DNA from: DATKCJ01 sp035513275
GTDB taxonomy: Bacteria > Verrucomicrobiota > Verrucomicrobiia > Opitutales > Opitutaceae
Direction: 5' to 3'
Assembly (NCBI GenBank): GCA_035513275.1
Contig: DATKCJ010000270.1
Coordinates: 1 to 12,481, forward strand
DNA: 12,481 nucleotides
The translations under genes were made by a program, and so were the position numbers. Positions 1 through 5,849 of this stretch are shown one piece after another. How positions within the stretch are numbered: position 1 is the first letter of the stretch; each line of letters begins with the position of its first letter. The notes under the pieces are model-generated. The model searched no databases. It was not told where the DNA came from and worked only from the letters and a program-made list of their open reading frames with translations.

Positions 1-261
1 CTCGCGTTTCCGGGGCTCGGCGACTTCTACCTCGGGCACAAGGGCTTCGCCACGCTCGAGCTGCTTGGAGGCATCTTTGGGTGGCTGGTCCTTGTGATCA
101 TTCCTCTTCTCTCTGGCGAGATTGTCGACGCTGAGACCGGCGAGGTCCTGACCCTCAACGCCAGCTACTGGATCACAGTCGCAATCTTCATCGGCTTCAT
201 GCACGGCATGGACGCGATCATGACCCATCATTTCGCCCAGAAGGGGCATCATCCACAGTGA
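1..261 (+). CDS. TM2-like small membrane protein (3' part only)
   Basis: The frame is open from base 1 and ends with TGA at 259-261, giving the last 86 residues of a protein whose start lies outside the window. It opens with LAFPGLGDFYLGHKGFATLELLGG, written in two parts here as LAFPGLGDFYLG and HKGFATLELLGG, which resembles the TM2 domain pattern (G-x-G-x-F-Y-x-G before a helix). Two hydrophobic stretches are visible, residues about 19-37 and 57-66, and the tail is His-rich (HHFAQKGHHPQ). TM2 proteins are small two-helix membrane proteins of mostly unknown role. The stop is 15 bp before the next gene, so co-transcription is likely. The family call rests on the one motif; with the N-terminus missing, another small membrane family is possible. 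Confidence 0.6.
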   Translation, partial: LAFPGLGDFYLGHKGFATLELLGGIFGWLVLVIIPLLSGEIVDAETGEVLTLNASYWITVAIFIGFMHGMDAIMTHHFAQKGHHPQ

Positions 262-276
262 GGCGAATTCGCCACC

Positions 277-855
277 ATGGCTCCAACCGAATCTCAACCA
301 CCCGCTCGCTCGCTCGACCAGCAGCGGGAAGACTTCAGACGTCGCCGCTTTCTCGCCATGCCACTCTCAGGCACGATTGCGTGGAGCGTCGTGGGCGTTG
401 CGGCGCTCTTCTTGAAGCCGTTCGCGATTTCGATGACCCTCTTCGCCTGCGTGGGGGCGATCGCCTACCTCGGCATGTTCCTCTCGAAGTTCACCGGTGA
501 GAACTTCCTCGACAAAACCCGCCCGAGGAACGAATTCGATCGCCTGTTCTTTTCCGCGGTCGCGCAGGCGCTTCTCGTGTTTGCGATCGCGATTCCGTTC
601 TTCAATCACGACTACACGTCCCTTCCGTTGAGCGTCGGCATTCTGACCGGGTTGATGTGGTTTCCGGTTTCGTGGATCATTGGCCACTGGATTGGGATTT
701 TCCACGCTGTCGCGCGCACGGCGCTGGTGCTCGCTGTATGGCTGGCATTTCCAGAATCGCGGTTTCTCGCCGTGCCGATCGTGATCGTGGCGATCTACGC
801 CGTGACGATCGTCGTTCTCGAGGCGCGCTGGCGAGCATTTCAAAGCGCGGGTTGA
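277..855 (+). CDS. Six-helix integral membrane protein, unknown function (DUF7010-like)
   Basis: This 192-aa protein has a charged cytosolic N-terminus (QQREDFRRRRFLAMPLSGT) followed by about six hydrophobic segments near residues 28-48, 50-70, 90-108, 117-138, 142-159 and 163-181. The RRRFLAMPL-SGTIAW opening recalls small bacterial membrane proteins annotated DUF7010; I recognise this from memory and it is not tested. No catalytic or transport motif is visible, so no function is assigned. ATG 277 is chosen because the conserved-looking N-terminal region starts shortly after it. It is 15 bp downstream of the TM2-like gene and is followed by the MOSC gene after 65 bp on the same strand. No strong ribosome binding site precedes it; a GAGGCG lies about 12 bases upstream. 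Confidence 0.8.
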   Translation: MAPTESQPPARSLDQQREDFRRRRFLAMPLSGTIAWSVVGVAALFLKPFAISMTLFACVGAIAYLGMFLSKFTGENFLDKTRPRNEFDRLFFSAVAQALLVFAIAIPFFNHDYTSLPLSVGILTGLMWFPVSWIIGHWIGIFHAVARTALVLAVWLAFPESRFLAVPIVIVAIYAVTIVVLEARWRAFQSAG

Positions 856-920
856 CGCGGACCACACGCATCGGCAGCGTCCGTGCCTCTTCTGCGAACG
901 ACACAAGAACTCCCGCAGTC

Positions 921-1490
921 ATGACCACTCCGCCCTCCCCGACCGGCACCACCGCACCCGTGCATCTCTCACGAGCCGAGCTCGAGAACAACTTTGGAAG
1001 CCTCCCGCCTGCGCCGAAGAACACGGGGCGAGTCGCCTTGATTGTCCGTCGGCCCGCGACCGACTTGCGTGAGCTGCCCGACCGCGTCGAGCTTTCACCC
1101 GAGCACGGCGTGCCCGGCGATGGATGGGGCCGCAACACGCACCGGATCACCGATAACCAGGTCACCGTCATGCGGCACGACGTGGCATCGCTTCTCGCCA
1201 ACGGCCAGCCGCCCGAGATCGCGGGCGACAATCTCTTCGTCGACCTCGATCTCTCCGACGCGAACCTCCCCGCTGGCACGCGGCTGCGCGTGGGCGCGGC
1301 GCTCGTCGAGGTGACTCCCGAGCCGCACAACGGCTGCTCGAAATTTCGCGCGCGCTTCGGCGCAGACGGGCTCGCATTTGTGCAGGCGAAGGAGACGCGT
1401 CACCTCAATCTGCGCGGCATACACTTCCGGGTAATCGAGGCAGGCGAAGTCGCGGTGGGATCGGAGATCACGGTGCTGTCGCGGCCGTGA
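921..1490 (+). CDS. MOSC domain-containing protein
   Basis: This 189-aa protein carries a MOSC (molybdenum cofactor sulfurase C-terminal) domain. The recognisable core runs from about residue 60 to 187: a VPGDGWG turn (65-71), GDNLFVDLDLS (102-112), LPAGTRLRVGAALVEVT (116-132) and a Cys-containing segment with C139 in HNGCSKF, followed by HLNLRGIHFRVIEAG near the end. In the family the conserved Cys is thought to carry sulfur or a metal-sulfur ligand, and stand-alone bacterial members (YiiM/YuaD types) act in detoxification or sulfur transfer. The in-frame reading continues upstream to 657 inside the previous gene. ATG 921 is preferred because residues before it are low-complexity, Arg-rich and overlap a real gene. 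No Shine-Dalgarno is visible. The exact substrate cannot be inferred. Confidence 0.9.
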   Translation: MTTPPSPTGTTAPVHLSRAELENNFGSLPPAPKNTGRVALIVRRPATDLRELPDRVELSPEHGVPGDGWGRNTHRITDNQVTVMRHDVASLLANGQPPEIAGDNLFVDLDLSDANLPAGTRLRVGAALVEVTPEPHNGCSKFRARFGADGLAFVQAKETRHLNLRGIHFRVIEAGEVAVGSEITVLSRP

Positions 1491-1499
1491 GGCGGTGAC

Positions 1500-1991
1500 A
1501 TGGCGAAATCACGCCGCACGCTCCTCGCGATCCTGATCACCGCGTTCGTCGTTGCAGTCCTCGACGGCGCCGATGCGGTGATCTTCACCGTCGCACGCGG
1601 CGGTTCGGGCGAGCGCGTGTTTCAATTCATCGCGAGCGTCGTCCTCGGCAAGGAGTCCTACAACATGGCGCCGTGGTCGACGGTTCTCGGAATCCTGATG
1701 CACTGCTCGATCGCGCTCATTCTCACTTCGACTTACTTCGCCCTCGCCGTTCCGATCGAGAAGGTCACGCGGAACTGGTTCCTCGCGGGTTCTCTCTACG
1801 GCCTGGCGACCTACCTCTTCATCAACCATGTCATGTTCATGCTGGTCGGGCTGCGCAGCTCCTTCACCGCGATCCCCCCGTGGCCGGGCCTGTTGAACGG
1901 AGTCGCGGCGCACATCTTCCTCGTCGGCATTCCGATCGCGATCGGCGCTGCGAGGCATCGCGCCCGCGTGAAGAGCGCCACAGTCGGGTAA
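1500..1991 (+). CDS. Four-helix membrane protein, unknown function
   Basis: This is a 163-aa protein with four clear hydrophobic segments at about residues 8-30, 60-85, 95-118 and 131-151. Recognisable pieces are AVLDGADAVIF, RVFQFIASVVLG and a Tyr-rich SLYGLATYLFINHVMF segment. I associate this layout with a widespread group of uncharacterised bacterial four-helix proteins (DUF1440/YagU-like), but no enzymatic motif is present and the assignment is weak. It starts 9 bp after the MOSC stop and is the only gene in the window with a reasonable Shine-Dalgarno (GAGG seven bases before the ATG), so it probably shares a transcript with the MOSC gene. It converges on the PPK2 gene with 15 bp between the stop codons. 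Confidence 0.85.
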   Translation: MAKSRRTLLAILITAFVVAVLDGADAVIFTVARGGSGERVFQFIASVVLGKESYNMAPWSTVLGILMHCSIALILTSTYFALAVPIEKVTRNWFLAGSLYGLATYLFINHVMFMLVGLRSSFTAIPPWPGLLNGVAAHIFLVGIPIAIGAARHRARVKSATVG

Positions 1992-2006
1992 AGCATCATC
2001 CCGACT
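1982..2006. terminator. Hairpin shared by two convergent genes
   Basis: AGTCGGG (1982-1988) pairs perfectly with CCCGACT (2000-2006) across an 11-base loop. The left arm covers the last codons of the membrane protein and the right arm ends one base before the stop codon of the convergent PPK2 gene. The position suits a bidirectional transcription terminator, but neither side has a U-run, so an intrinsic terminator is only a guess. Confidence 0.4.
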
Positions 2007-2876
2007 TCACTTCGAGAGGCGCTTGCGAATCAAACGCAACTCCCGCCGGTGCTTCGCGCCGAGATTTGGAAATGACATCTTCAGACCCCTGAAGACATCG
2101 AGGATGATCTCGGAAATGATCAGCCGGGCGTTCTCCTTGTCGTCGGCGGGCACAACGTGCCACGGAGCTTCCGCGATGCTTGTGGCACCCAGGCACGCTT
2201 CGTAGGCGCTCTTGTAGTCATTCCAGAGTTTCCTCTCGTCCACATCGGCCGTGCTGAACTTCCAGTTCTTGTCGGGATCATCGATGCGGGCGACGAACCG
2301 TCGGCGCTGCTCCTCCTTCGAAATGTGGAGGAAGAACTTGATGATGCGCGTGCCGTTGCGGTGCAGGTGCTTCTCCAGGTCGATGATGGAACGATAGCGC
2401 CCCTGCCAGATCGTCTTCTCATCGACCAGCTTCCCGGGCAGTCCCTGGTTGAGGAGCAGTTCCGGATGCACGCGCACGATGAGAACTTCCTCGTAATAGG
2501 AGCGATTGAAGATACCGATGCGCCCGCGCTCGGGCAGGCGACGGGTCGTGCGCCAGAGAAAGTCGTGATCAAGCTCCTCTGCGGACGGCTGTTTGAAACT
2601 GAAGACCTGGCAGCCTTGCGGATTCACGCCGGACATGACGTGCCGGATCGCGCCGTCCTTTCCGGCCGCGTCCATCGCCTGGAAAATCAGCAGCACGGCA
2701 TACCGGTTGGATGCATACAGGAGCCGTTGCAGATCGCTCAGGTCTTCCACCTGATGCTCCAAGTTTTTCTCGTAGTGCTTTTTCGACTTGTAGAGCGGCT
2801 CCACGCGGGTCGGCCACTTTCTCAAGTCGACCTTCTTTCCCGGAGGCACACGGTAATCCTTGGATCGGATCTTCAT
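2007..2876 (-). CDS. ppk2: Polyphosphate kinase 2 family protein (polyphosphate:nucleotide phosphotransferase, class III-like)
   Basis: This 289-aa protein is full length for a one-domain PPK2. Such enzymes move phosphate between inorganic polyphosphate and AMP, ADP or other nucleotides in the cytoplasm. The P-loop fold is visible: a Walker A-like AMDAAGKDGAI (residues 67-77), a Walker B region IGIFNRSYYEEVLIVRVHPE (120-139), and a lid helix with KEEQRRRF (187-194) followed by ARIDDPDKNWKFS (196-208). The AAGKDG form of the P-loop and the roughly 290-residue length fit the class III group (TIGR03709-like), whose studied members phosphorylate both NMPs and NDPs. Substrate choice is therefore an inference. 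The start at 2876 gives the usual N-terminal extension. It is the last gene of a minus-strand run and lies 7 bp after a doubtful 60-aa ORF. No ribosome binding site is visible. Confidence 0.93.
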   Translation of the reverse strand: MKIRSKDYRVPPGKKVDLRKWPTRVEPLYKSKKHYEKNLEHQVEDLSDLQRLLYASNRYAVLLIFQAMDAAGKDGAIRHVMSGVNPQGCQVFSFKQPSAEELDHDFLWRTTRRLPERGRIGIFNRSYYEEVLIVRVHPELLLNQGLPGKLVDEKTIWQGRYRSIIDLEKHLHRNGTRIIKFFLHISKEEQRRRFVARIDDPDKNWKFSTADVDERKLWNDYKSAYEACLGATSIAEAPWHVVPADDKENARLIISEIILDVFRGLKMSFPNLGAKHRRELRLIRKRLSK

Positions 2877-2883
2877 GGCCGTG

Positions 2884-3066
2884 TTAGAGCCGATGGAACA
2901 CGCCGTGGTTCCGCCCCGATTTCGCGCGAGAGGTGTCGCTCACCAGAAGCTCGAACGGCCGGGACTTCAACCTGTGTCCCAAAAATCGCTCCACGCCGAC
3001 AATCAACACCACCGCGAGCCCGCCCCAGAAGCGAGCCGCCGGTCGTGCTGCCGCCGTCACTCGCAC
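2884..3066 (-). CDS. Possible small membrane peptide (60 aa, GTG start)
   Basis: This weak candidate fills the gap between the 51-aa peptide and PPK2. It would start at GTG 3066, preceded by a TAGGA about 10 bases upstream, and end 7 bp before PPK2. It has an Arg/Ala-rich N-terminus, one hydrophobic segment (FWGGLAVVLIVG, about residues 13-24) and a basic tail. About 78 % of its third codon positions are G or C, in line with the neighbours but not far above background in this GC-rich DNA. I recognise no family. The argument for it is its fit into an otherwise close-spaced gene run; the alternative is a 214-bp non-coding leader of PPK2. Confidence 0.3.
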   Translation of the reverse strand: MRVTAAARPAARFWGGLAVVLIVGVERFLGHRLKSRPFELLVSDTSRAKSGRNHGVFHRL

Positions 3067-3090
3067 GGCCGGGATTTCCTACGCCCCGCG

Positions 3091-3246
3091 TCAGTTCTTC
3101 CCGCGAAACCCACCCATCAGATAAATGATGAGAATGATCAATAGAACCAGGCCGAGGCCGCCGCCGGCAAATGCAGGACCACCGAAGTAGAAGCCGCCAC
3201 CGCCAAACACGAGAAGCAAGACCACAATTAGGAGAATGAGGTTCAT
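3091..3246 (-). CDS. Small glycine-rich hydrophobic peptide (51 aa)
   Basis: Reading the minus strand from ATG 3246 to TGA 3091 gives 51 residues: a Leu/Val/Ile-rich helix (residues 2-14), a Gly/aromatic hinge GGGGFYFGGPAFAGGGLGL (15-33), a second hydrophobic helix (33-44) and a short basic tail GGFRGKN. It is too short for many gene finders. Peptides of this pattern (two helices around a glycine-rich FYFGGP turn) recur in Proteobacteria and Verrucomicrobiota and resemble DUF3309-type small membrane proteins; I know of no assigned function. It lies 42 bp downstream of the CheB-like gene on the same strand, with other stress-type genes nearby. No Shine-Dalgarno is visible. Confidence 0.75.
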   Translation of the reverse strand: MNLILLIVVLLLVFGGGGFYFGGPAFAGGGLGLVLLIILIIYLMGGFRGKN

Positions 3247-3288
3247 GCCGGCAGAATACTCGCTACGCGTGGCACTCTCGATGGGGCA

Positions 3289-3921
3289 TTACCCACCCCC
3301 CGTTGGCGAGCGCACCGCTCCGGCAGCCAAATTCGCCGATTTAGCGATTCGCGCGATCTTCCGGCCGATCTCCTCAGGGGAGAGGATGAAGTCCACAAAC
3401 CCGCTCGCGATCGCTGTCTCGGGCATGTCGGGCTGCACCGCGGTCTCGGGCTTCTGCGCGATGGTGATGCCCCCGACTTCCTTGATGCCCCGAAGCGCGT
3501 CCGCCCCGTCGCCATCGTATCCTGATACGATCACAGCGACGAGCTTCCCGTGCCAGTGCTCGGTCAATGAGCGGAGGAAGACGGTGATTACATCGGGCCA
3601 TCCCCGGGGCTTGGAAATTGGTTCCAGCCGGAACTCTCCGTCGCGAACATGCAGGTCGCGCTGTTCCGGGATGATGAACACACGATTCGGGAGGATCTCC
3701 AACCGATCGGAGATCAACTCGACCGGCATCGAGGTGAACTTCGGGAGAATCACGTGCAGTTGGGTGGCGACAGTCCTCAGGTGATTCACGATGACAAGGG
3801 CGAAGCCCGAGTCGGAGGGCAATTGAGCGAGCAAACGTGTGTACGCGTCGAGGCCACCGGCCGAACCACCGATGCAAACAACCGGAACATCTCCGGCACC
3901 CTCGTCCGCTTTCTTTGGCAT
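3289..3921 (-). CDS. Stand-alone CheB-type methylesterase domain protein
   Basis: This 210-aa protein corresponds to the catalytic domain of CheB, the protein-glutamate methylesterase that removes methyl groups from chemoreceptors. The three expected catalytic residues can be placed: Ser20 in VVCIGGSAGGLDA, His47 in VIVNHL, and Asp138 in VSGYDGDGADAL, aligning with the GMGxDGA motif of CheB. The typical end of the domain, MPETAIASGFVDFILSPEEI (166-185), is also present. There is no receiver domain, so phosphorylation control as in classical CheB is absent, and no che genes or receptors are in the window. The open frame extends upstream to 4002, but ATG 3921 (MPKKADEG) puts a normal short lead before the domain. 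It may act on an unlinked receptor or in a PAS/CheR-type sensory system. Confidence 0.88.
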   Translation of the reverse strand: MPKKADEGAGDVPVVCIGGSAGGLDAYTRLLAQLPSDSGFALVIVNHLRTVATQLHVILPKFTSMPVELISDRLEILPNRVFIIPEQRDLHVRDGEFRLEPISKPRGWPDVITVFLRSLTEHWHGKLVAVIVSGYDGDGADALRGIKEVGGITIAQKPETAVQPDMPETAIASGFVDFILSPEEIGRKIARIAKSANLAAGAVRSPTGGG

Positions 3922-4027
3922 GCTGCGCACGATTCTACACCGCCTTTCACGTGGATCGCACTGGGGTGATCCCAGTAATACATCCGCGAGCGATTTCCAC
4001 ACGAAGCCTCTTGTCCCGCGGCCTCGC

Positions 4028-4237
4028 TCAGTCCTCGAGGGCGAAGCCGATCTTGAGGGTCACCTGCCAGTGCAGCACCTTGCCCTTGCTGATGTTGCCG
4101 CGGGTCTCGACGATCTGAAACCAGCTCAGGTGCTTGACGGTGAGGTGCGCGCGGGCGATGGCTTTGGCGACTGCGTCTTCGACTGTCTTGGTCGAAGTGC
4201 CAGTGATCTCTATTTGTTTGTAGACTTGATCTTTCAT
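4028..4237 (-). CDS. Dodecin (flavin-binding dodecamer)
   Basis: This 69-aa protein matches the whole length of the dodecin family, small proteins that form hollow dodecamers, bind FMN, riboflavin or FAD and buffer flavins. Visible signatures are VYKQIEITGTS (residues 5-15), the helix EDAVAKAIARA (20-30), LSWFQIVETRG (37-47) with the flavin-stacking Trp39, and HWQVTLKIGF (56-65) with Gln58. Most dodecins read WFE where this one reads WFQ, a conservative oddity. The ATG overlaps the stop of the upstream CsbD-like gene in an ATGA, so translation is probably coupled. The CheB-like gene follows after 106 bp. Confidence 0.95.
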   Translation of the reverse strand: MKDQVYKQIEITGTSTKTVEDAVAKAIARAHLTVKHLSWFQIVETRGNISKGKVLHWQVTLKIGFALED

Positions 4238-4491
4238 GATTGTTCAGTGCGGTTTCGCGACGCCGCATGCCCGGGCGTTCGATTGCGTGCGGAACTCCGT
4301 GTGGAGCCGGACTTCGTGGTTGATTTCACGCTCTCGGCGCGCGTCGCGGCAGAACGTTTCTGGATCCGACCGATCGCCTCGTCCTGCTTGCCCTCGATCA
4401 GTTGGAAGTTGTCGCCCGTGAGCTTGGCCCATTTCTGCTTCAGCTTGCCCTTGGCGATGTTCAGGTGGCCTTTGAGTTTGAGTGAGTCCAT
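4234..4491 (-). CDS. CsbD-like stress-response protein with long basic tail
   Basis: The first 50 or so residues of this 85-aa protein match the CsbD family: MDSLKLKGHLNIAKGKLKQK, then WAKLTGDNFQLIEGKQDEAI, then GRIQKR. CsbD proteins are small, hydrophilic and induced under general stress (sigma-B controlled in Bacillus subtilis); their molecular role is unknown. From about residue 47 the sequence becomes a Ser/Thr/Arg/Asn-rich basic tail, unlike the usual short acidic-basic ending, and its stop overlaps the dodecin start (ATGA). ATG 4491 is chosen because the family normally begins here; the frame itself is open to 4569. No Shine-Dalgarno is visible. Confidence 0.9.
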   Translation of the reverse strand: MDSLKLKGHLNIAKGKLKQKWAKLTGDNFQLIEGKQDEAIGRIQKRSAATRAESVKSTTKSGSTRSSARNRTPGHAASRNRTEQS

Positions 4492-4805
4492 TTGGGTTCG
4501 GTCGGATGGCTGTGAATGTTCGACGCCTACATGACGGAGGCCCGCTTCATTGACGGGCTGTCGGAACATGAACTACGCGTCCCCCACCGTTTCGCCGGGG
4601 CACGACATTGCGACACCTCGCAGACTCGGATGTTGCACGATCGCGGTTCAATTTTTGGTTCCTGGATACCGGGTAAGACCCCATTGCTGGCGATGCCGAT
4701 AAGGGCGACCATTCCGAAACGCGGCGAAGGTGTCCTATCTTTCACGCCATTTGCCCCAAAGCACCCACCCGCAAGCCACGACTCTCGCTTTCTCGATAGG
4801 CACAA
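4492..4805. other. Divergent intergenic region without a convincing gene
   Basis: These 314 bp separate the minus-strand CsbD-dodecin pair from the plus-strand 94-aa gene and should hold promoters for both. Open frames cross it on both strands (for example 4516-4809 plus), but their translations look like random GC-rich sequence with no motif or hydrophobic pattern. I found no convincing -35/-10 pair, repeat or RNA. Confidence 0.6.
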
Positions 4806-5090
4806 ATGAATCGGACCCACTTCGATCAACTCGTCCCTACCGACAACTACGCAGATTCCACTCCCGCGGTCCGTGACCTCGTGCACGCGCGCACCGAGGA
4901 ACTCGCCGTGATGGCGGGACGCTCGCCGCAAGACGTGTCGCTCGATGACTATGCGCAGGCAAAACGCGAACTGACGGGCCAGTCGGACAGGATGCTGCAG
5001 GATGCCGTGCTCGGGTTGCCAGTCGCCTACTCCGCCACGAGACACGAGAGTCAGCCAGAACCGAAGCCGAATTCCGGAGTCGCGGCATAG
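4806..5090 (+). CDS. Small hypothetical protein (94 aa)
   Basis: The central part, residues about 21-58 (VRDLVHARTEELAVMAGRS, then PQDVSLDDYAQAKRELTG), looks like a genuine helical soluble domain. It resembles the short helix-turn-helix-like repeats of DUF2934 proteins and of Opitutus-type hypotheticals that share a D-x-x-QAKREL ending. No function is known. The C-terminal 25 residues (from about LPVAYSATRHES) look unstructured, and the last codons and the TAG stop lie inside an inverted repeat copy (5076-5098), so the natural end may have been altered by that repeat. Only a weak TAGG precedes the start. Confidence 0.65.
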   Translation: MNRTHFDQLVPTDNYADSTPAVRDLVHARTEELAVMAGRSPQDVSLDDYAQAKRELTGQSDRMLQDAVLGLPVAYSATRHESQPEPKPNSGVAA

Positions 5091-5098
5091 GGCCGCTC
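5076..5098 (-). repeat. Inverted repeat copy A (pairs with copy at 5127)
   Basis: GGAGTCGCGGCATAGGGCCG followed by CTC is the near-exact reverse complement of the downstream copy at 5127-5154, differing mainly in the loop (AGGG here, the complement of CTTTA there). It carries the GCGGC/GCCGC stem and includes the stop codon of the 94-aa ORF. Confidence 0.6.
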
Positions 5099-5126
5099 TG
5101 GTCAATTCAGTCAGCTCTGCTCCAAT

Positions 5127-5154
5127 TGTAGGAGCGGCTTTATGCCGCGACTCT
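5127..5154 (+). repeat. TGTAGGAGC-headed palindrome (copy B)
   Basis: The sequence starts TGTAGGAGCGGC, continues TTTATGCCGCGACTCT and forms a short GCGGC-TTTAT-GCCGC hairpin. It is the inverted partner of copy A, 28 bp away. Its TGTAGGAGC head also occurs, inverted, at 11351-11370 (GCGGGCTCCTAC), so it is probably one of a dispersed set of intergenic palindromes. Confidence 0.6.
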
Positions 5155-5212
5155 GTGGCGACGACTGTCGTCCGTTCCTATCGGCGATGCACAACGCAGG
5201 CGTCTGGCGTGT

Positions 5213-5455
5213 TCAAAGCAAATGCCGCTTGAGGAATGTTCTCCCAGAACCGCTCTTCAGGTATTTCTCGAACGCAATCGCCTTCTGCTCGTTCGCGAAC
5301 GCAAAGTAGCTCGCAAGCACCCAAGGACGACCAGCAACCGTTGATTTGTTTTGACCAGCATTATGGTATGCCAGCCGCGCTTTGAGGTTGTGAGTGAACC
5401 CCACGTAATGTCGGCGTGGGTCCGAAAGGCTCTCAATCACGTAGACGTAGTGCAC
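5213..5455 (-). CDS. Small GIY-YIG nuclease domain protein
   Basis: An 80-residue protein consisting of one GIY-YIG domain. Visible motifs are HYVYVIESL (residues 2-10, the GIY strand), RHYVGFTHNLKARLAYHNAG (15-34, with YVG as the YIG element, Arg27 and His31) and IAFEKYLKSGSGR (60-72, with Glu63 as the likely metal-binding glutamate). This is the complete short form seen in YhbQ/UPF0213-type proteins, whose cellular role is unclear. The only start fitting the domain is GTG at 5455; a longer frame continues upstream but would run through the tRNA gene. The gene lies between two inverted repeat pairs and 130 bp from tRNA-Ser, an arrangement that suggests a linked mobile or repeat-associated unit. 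No ribosome binding site is visible. Confidence 0.85.
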   Translation of the reverse strand: MHYVYVIESLSDPRRHYVGFTHNLKARLAYHNAGQNKSTVAGRPWVLASYFAFANEQKAIAFEKYLKSGSGRTFLKRHLL

Positions 5456-5481
5456 GTCCGCGAGCGAAACGCGAATGCCCT

Positions 5482-5506
5482 CCTCCGCCAAGCCTACGGC
5501 GGGCAG
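5482..5506 (+). repeat. 25-bp repeat copy upstream of the GIY-YIG gene
   Basis: Reads CCTCCGCCAAGCCTACGGCG then GGCAG. It matches the reverse complement of 5560-5584 at 23 of 25 positions. It lies 26 bp upstream of the GTG start of the GIY-YIG gene, in what would be its leader. Confidence 0.75.
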
Positions 5507-5559
5507 CCTCCGCCCAATAGTGAAGGCGCACACAACGAAATTCCGAACGTTCAGCTGGC

Positions 5560-5584
5560 CTGCCAGCCGTAGGCTCGGCGGAGG
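5560..5584 (-). repeat. Inverted 25-bp repeat copy abutting the tRNA-Ser 3' end
   Basis: This is the second copy, inverted. On the tRNA strand it begins one base after the CCA end of tRNA-Ser and contains its own hairpin, GCCAGCC (from the CCA onward) pairing with GGCTGGC. It could act as a tRNA 3' processing or termination hairpin, or be one end of an inserted unit. Confidence 0.75.
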
Positions 5585-5585
5585 C

Positions 5586-5675
5586 TGGCGGAGAGGGAGG
5601 GATTCGAACCCCCGGAACCCTTGCGGGCTCACCTGATTTCGAGTCAGGCGCGATCGACCACTCTGCCACCTCTCC
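5586..5675 (-). tRNA. tRNA-Ser (anticodon CGA)
   Basis: Read on the minus strand, the 90-nt gene has a 7-bp acceptor stem GGAGAGG (5669-5675) pairing with CCTCTCC (5590-5596). The anticodon arm is CCTGA-CTCGAAA-TCAGG with CGA at 5639-5641, followed by a long class II variable arm (GAGCCCGCAAGGGTTC). The T-arm holds GGTTCGAATCCC, and the gene ends in discriminator G and an encoded CCA (5586-5588). The anticodon reads the serine codon UCG. A long variable arm is expected for tRNA-Ser. Confidence 0.97.
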
Positions 5676-5812
5676 TTAGCCGAAGGGCGAGAACGTGTCC
5701 GATGACCCGCGAAAATGAAAGCAGAAAAACCTCCGCGGATGCGTGCGCGCCTGATTCGGCCTGTCGTTCCAACCTCATGTCCCCGTAGCACTTGCCCCGG
5801 GCATCTCGGGCA

Positions 5813-5841
5813 TTGACGGGGCTTTCGCGCCGCGGTTTGAT
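5813..5841 (+). promoter_or_regulatory. Candidate sigma-70 promoter of pyrH
   Basis: TTGACG (5813-5818) and TTTGAT (5836-5841) are separated by 17 bp, matching the -35 consensus at five of six positions and the -10 at four of six. Transcription would begin about 5848-5850, at or next to the pyrH ATG, so the message would be leaderless. It is a single match in GC-rich DNA, so it may be chance. Confidence 0.3.
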
Positions 5842-5849
5842 CGCGCGGA

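Noticed and set aside
657..920. Long N-terminal extension of the MOSC gene
   Set aside because: It overlaps the previous membrane protein gene and reads as Arg-rich low-complexity sequence; ATG 921 gives a normal MOSC protein.
2157..3128. 323-aa plus-strand frame opposite PPK2
   Set aside because: It is the complement of the PPK2 gene with no recognisable domain.
4527..5105. 192-aa minus-strand frame
   Set aside because: It overlaps the 94-aa gene in antisense, passes through a repeat, and shows no domain or plausible start context.
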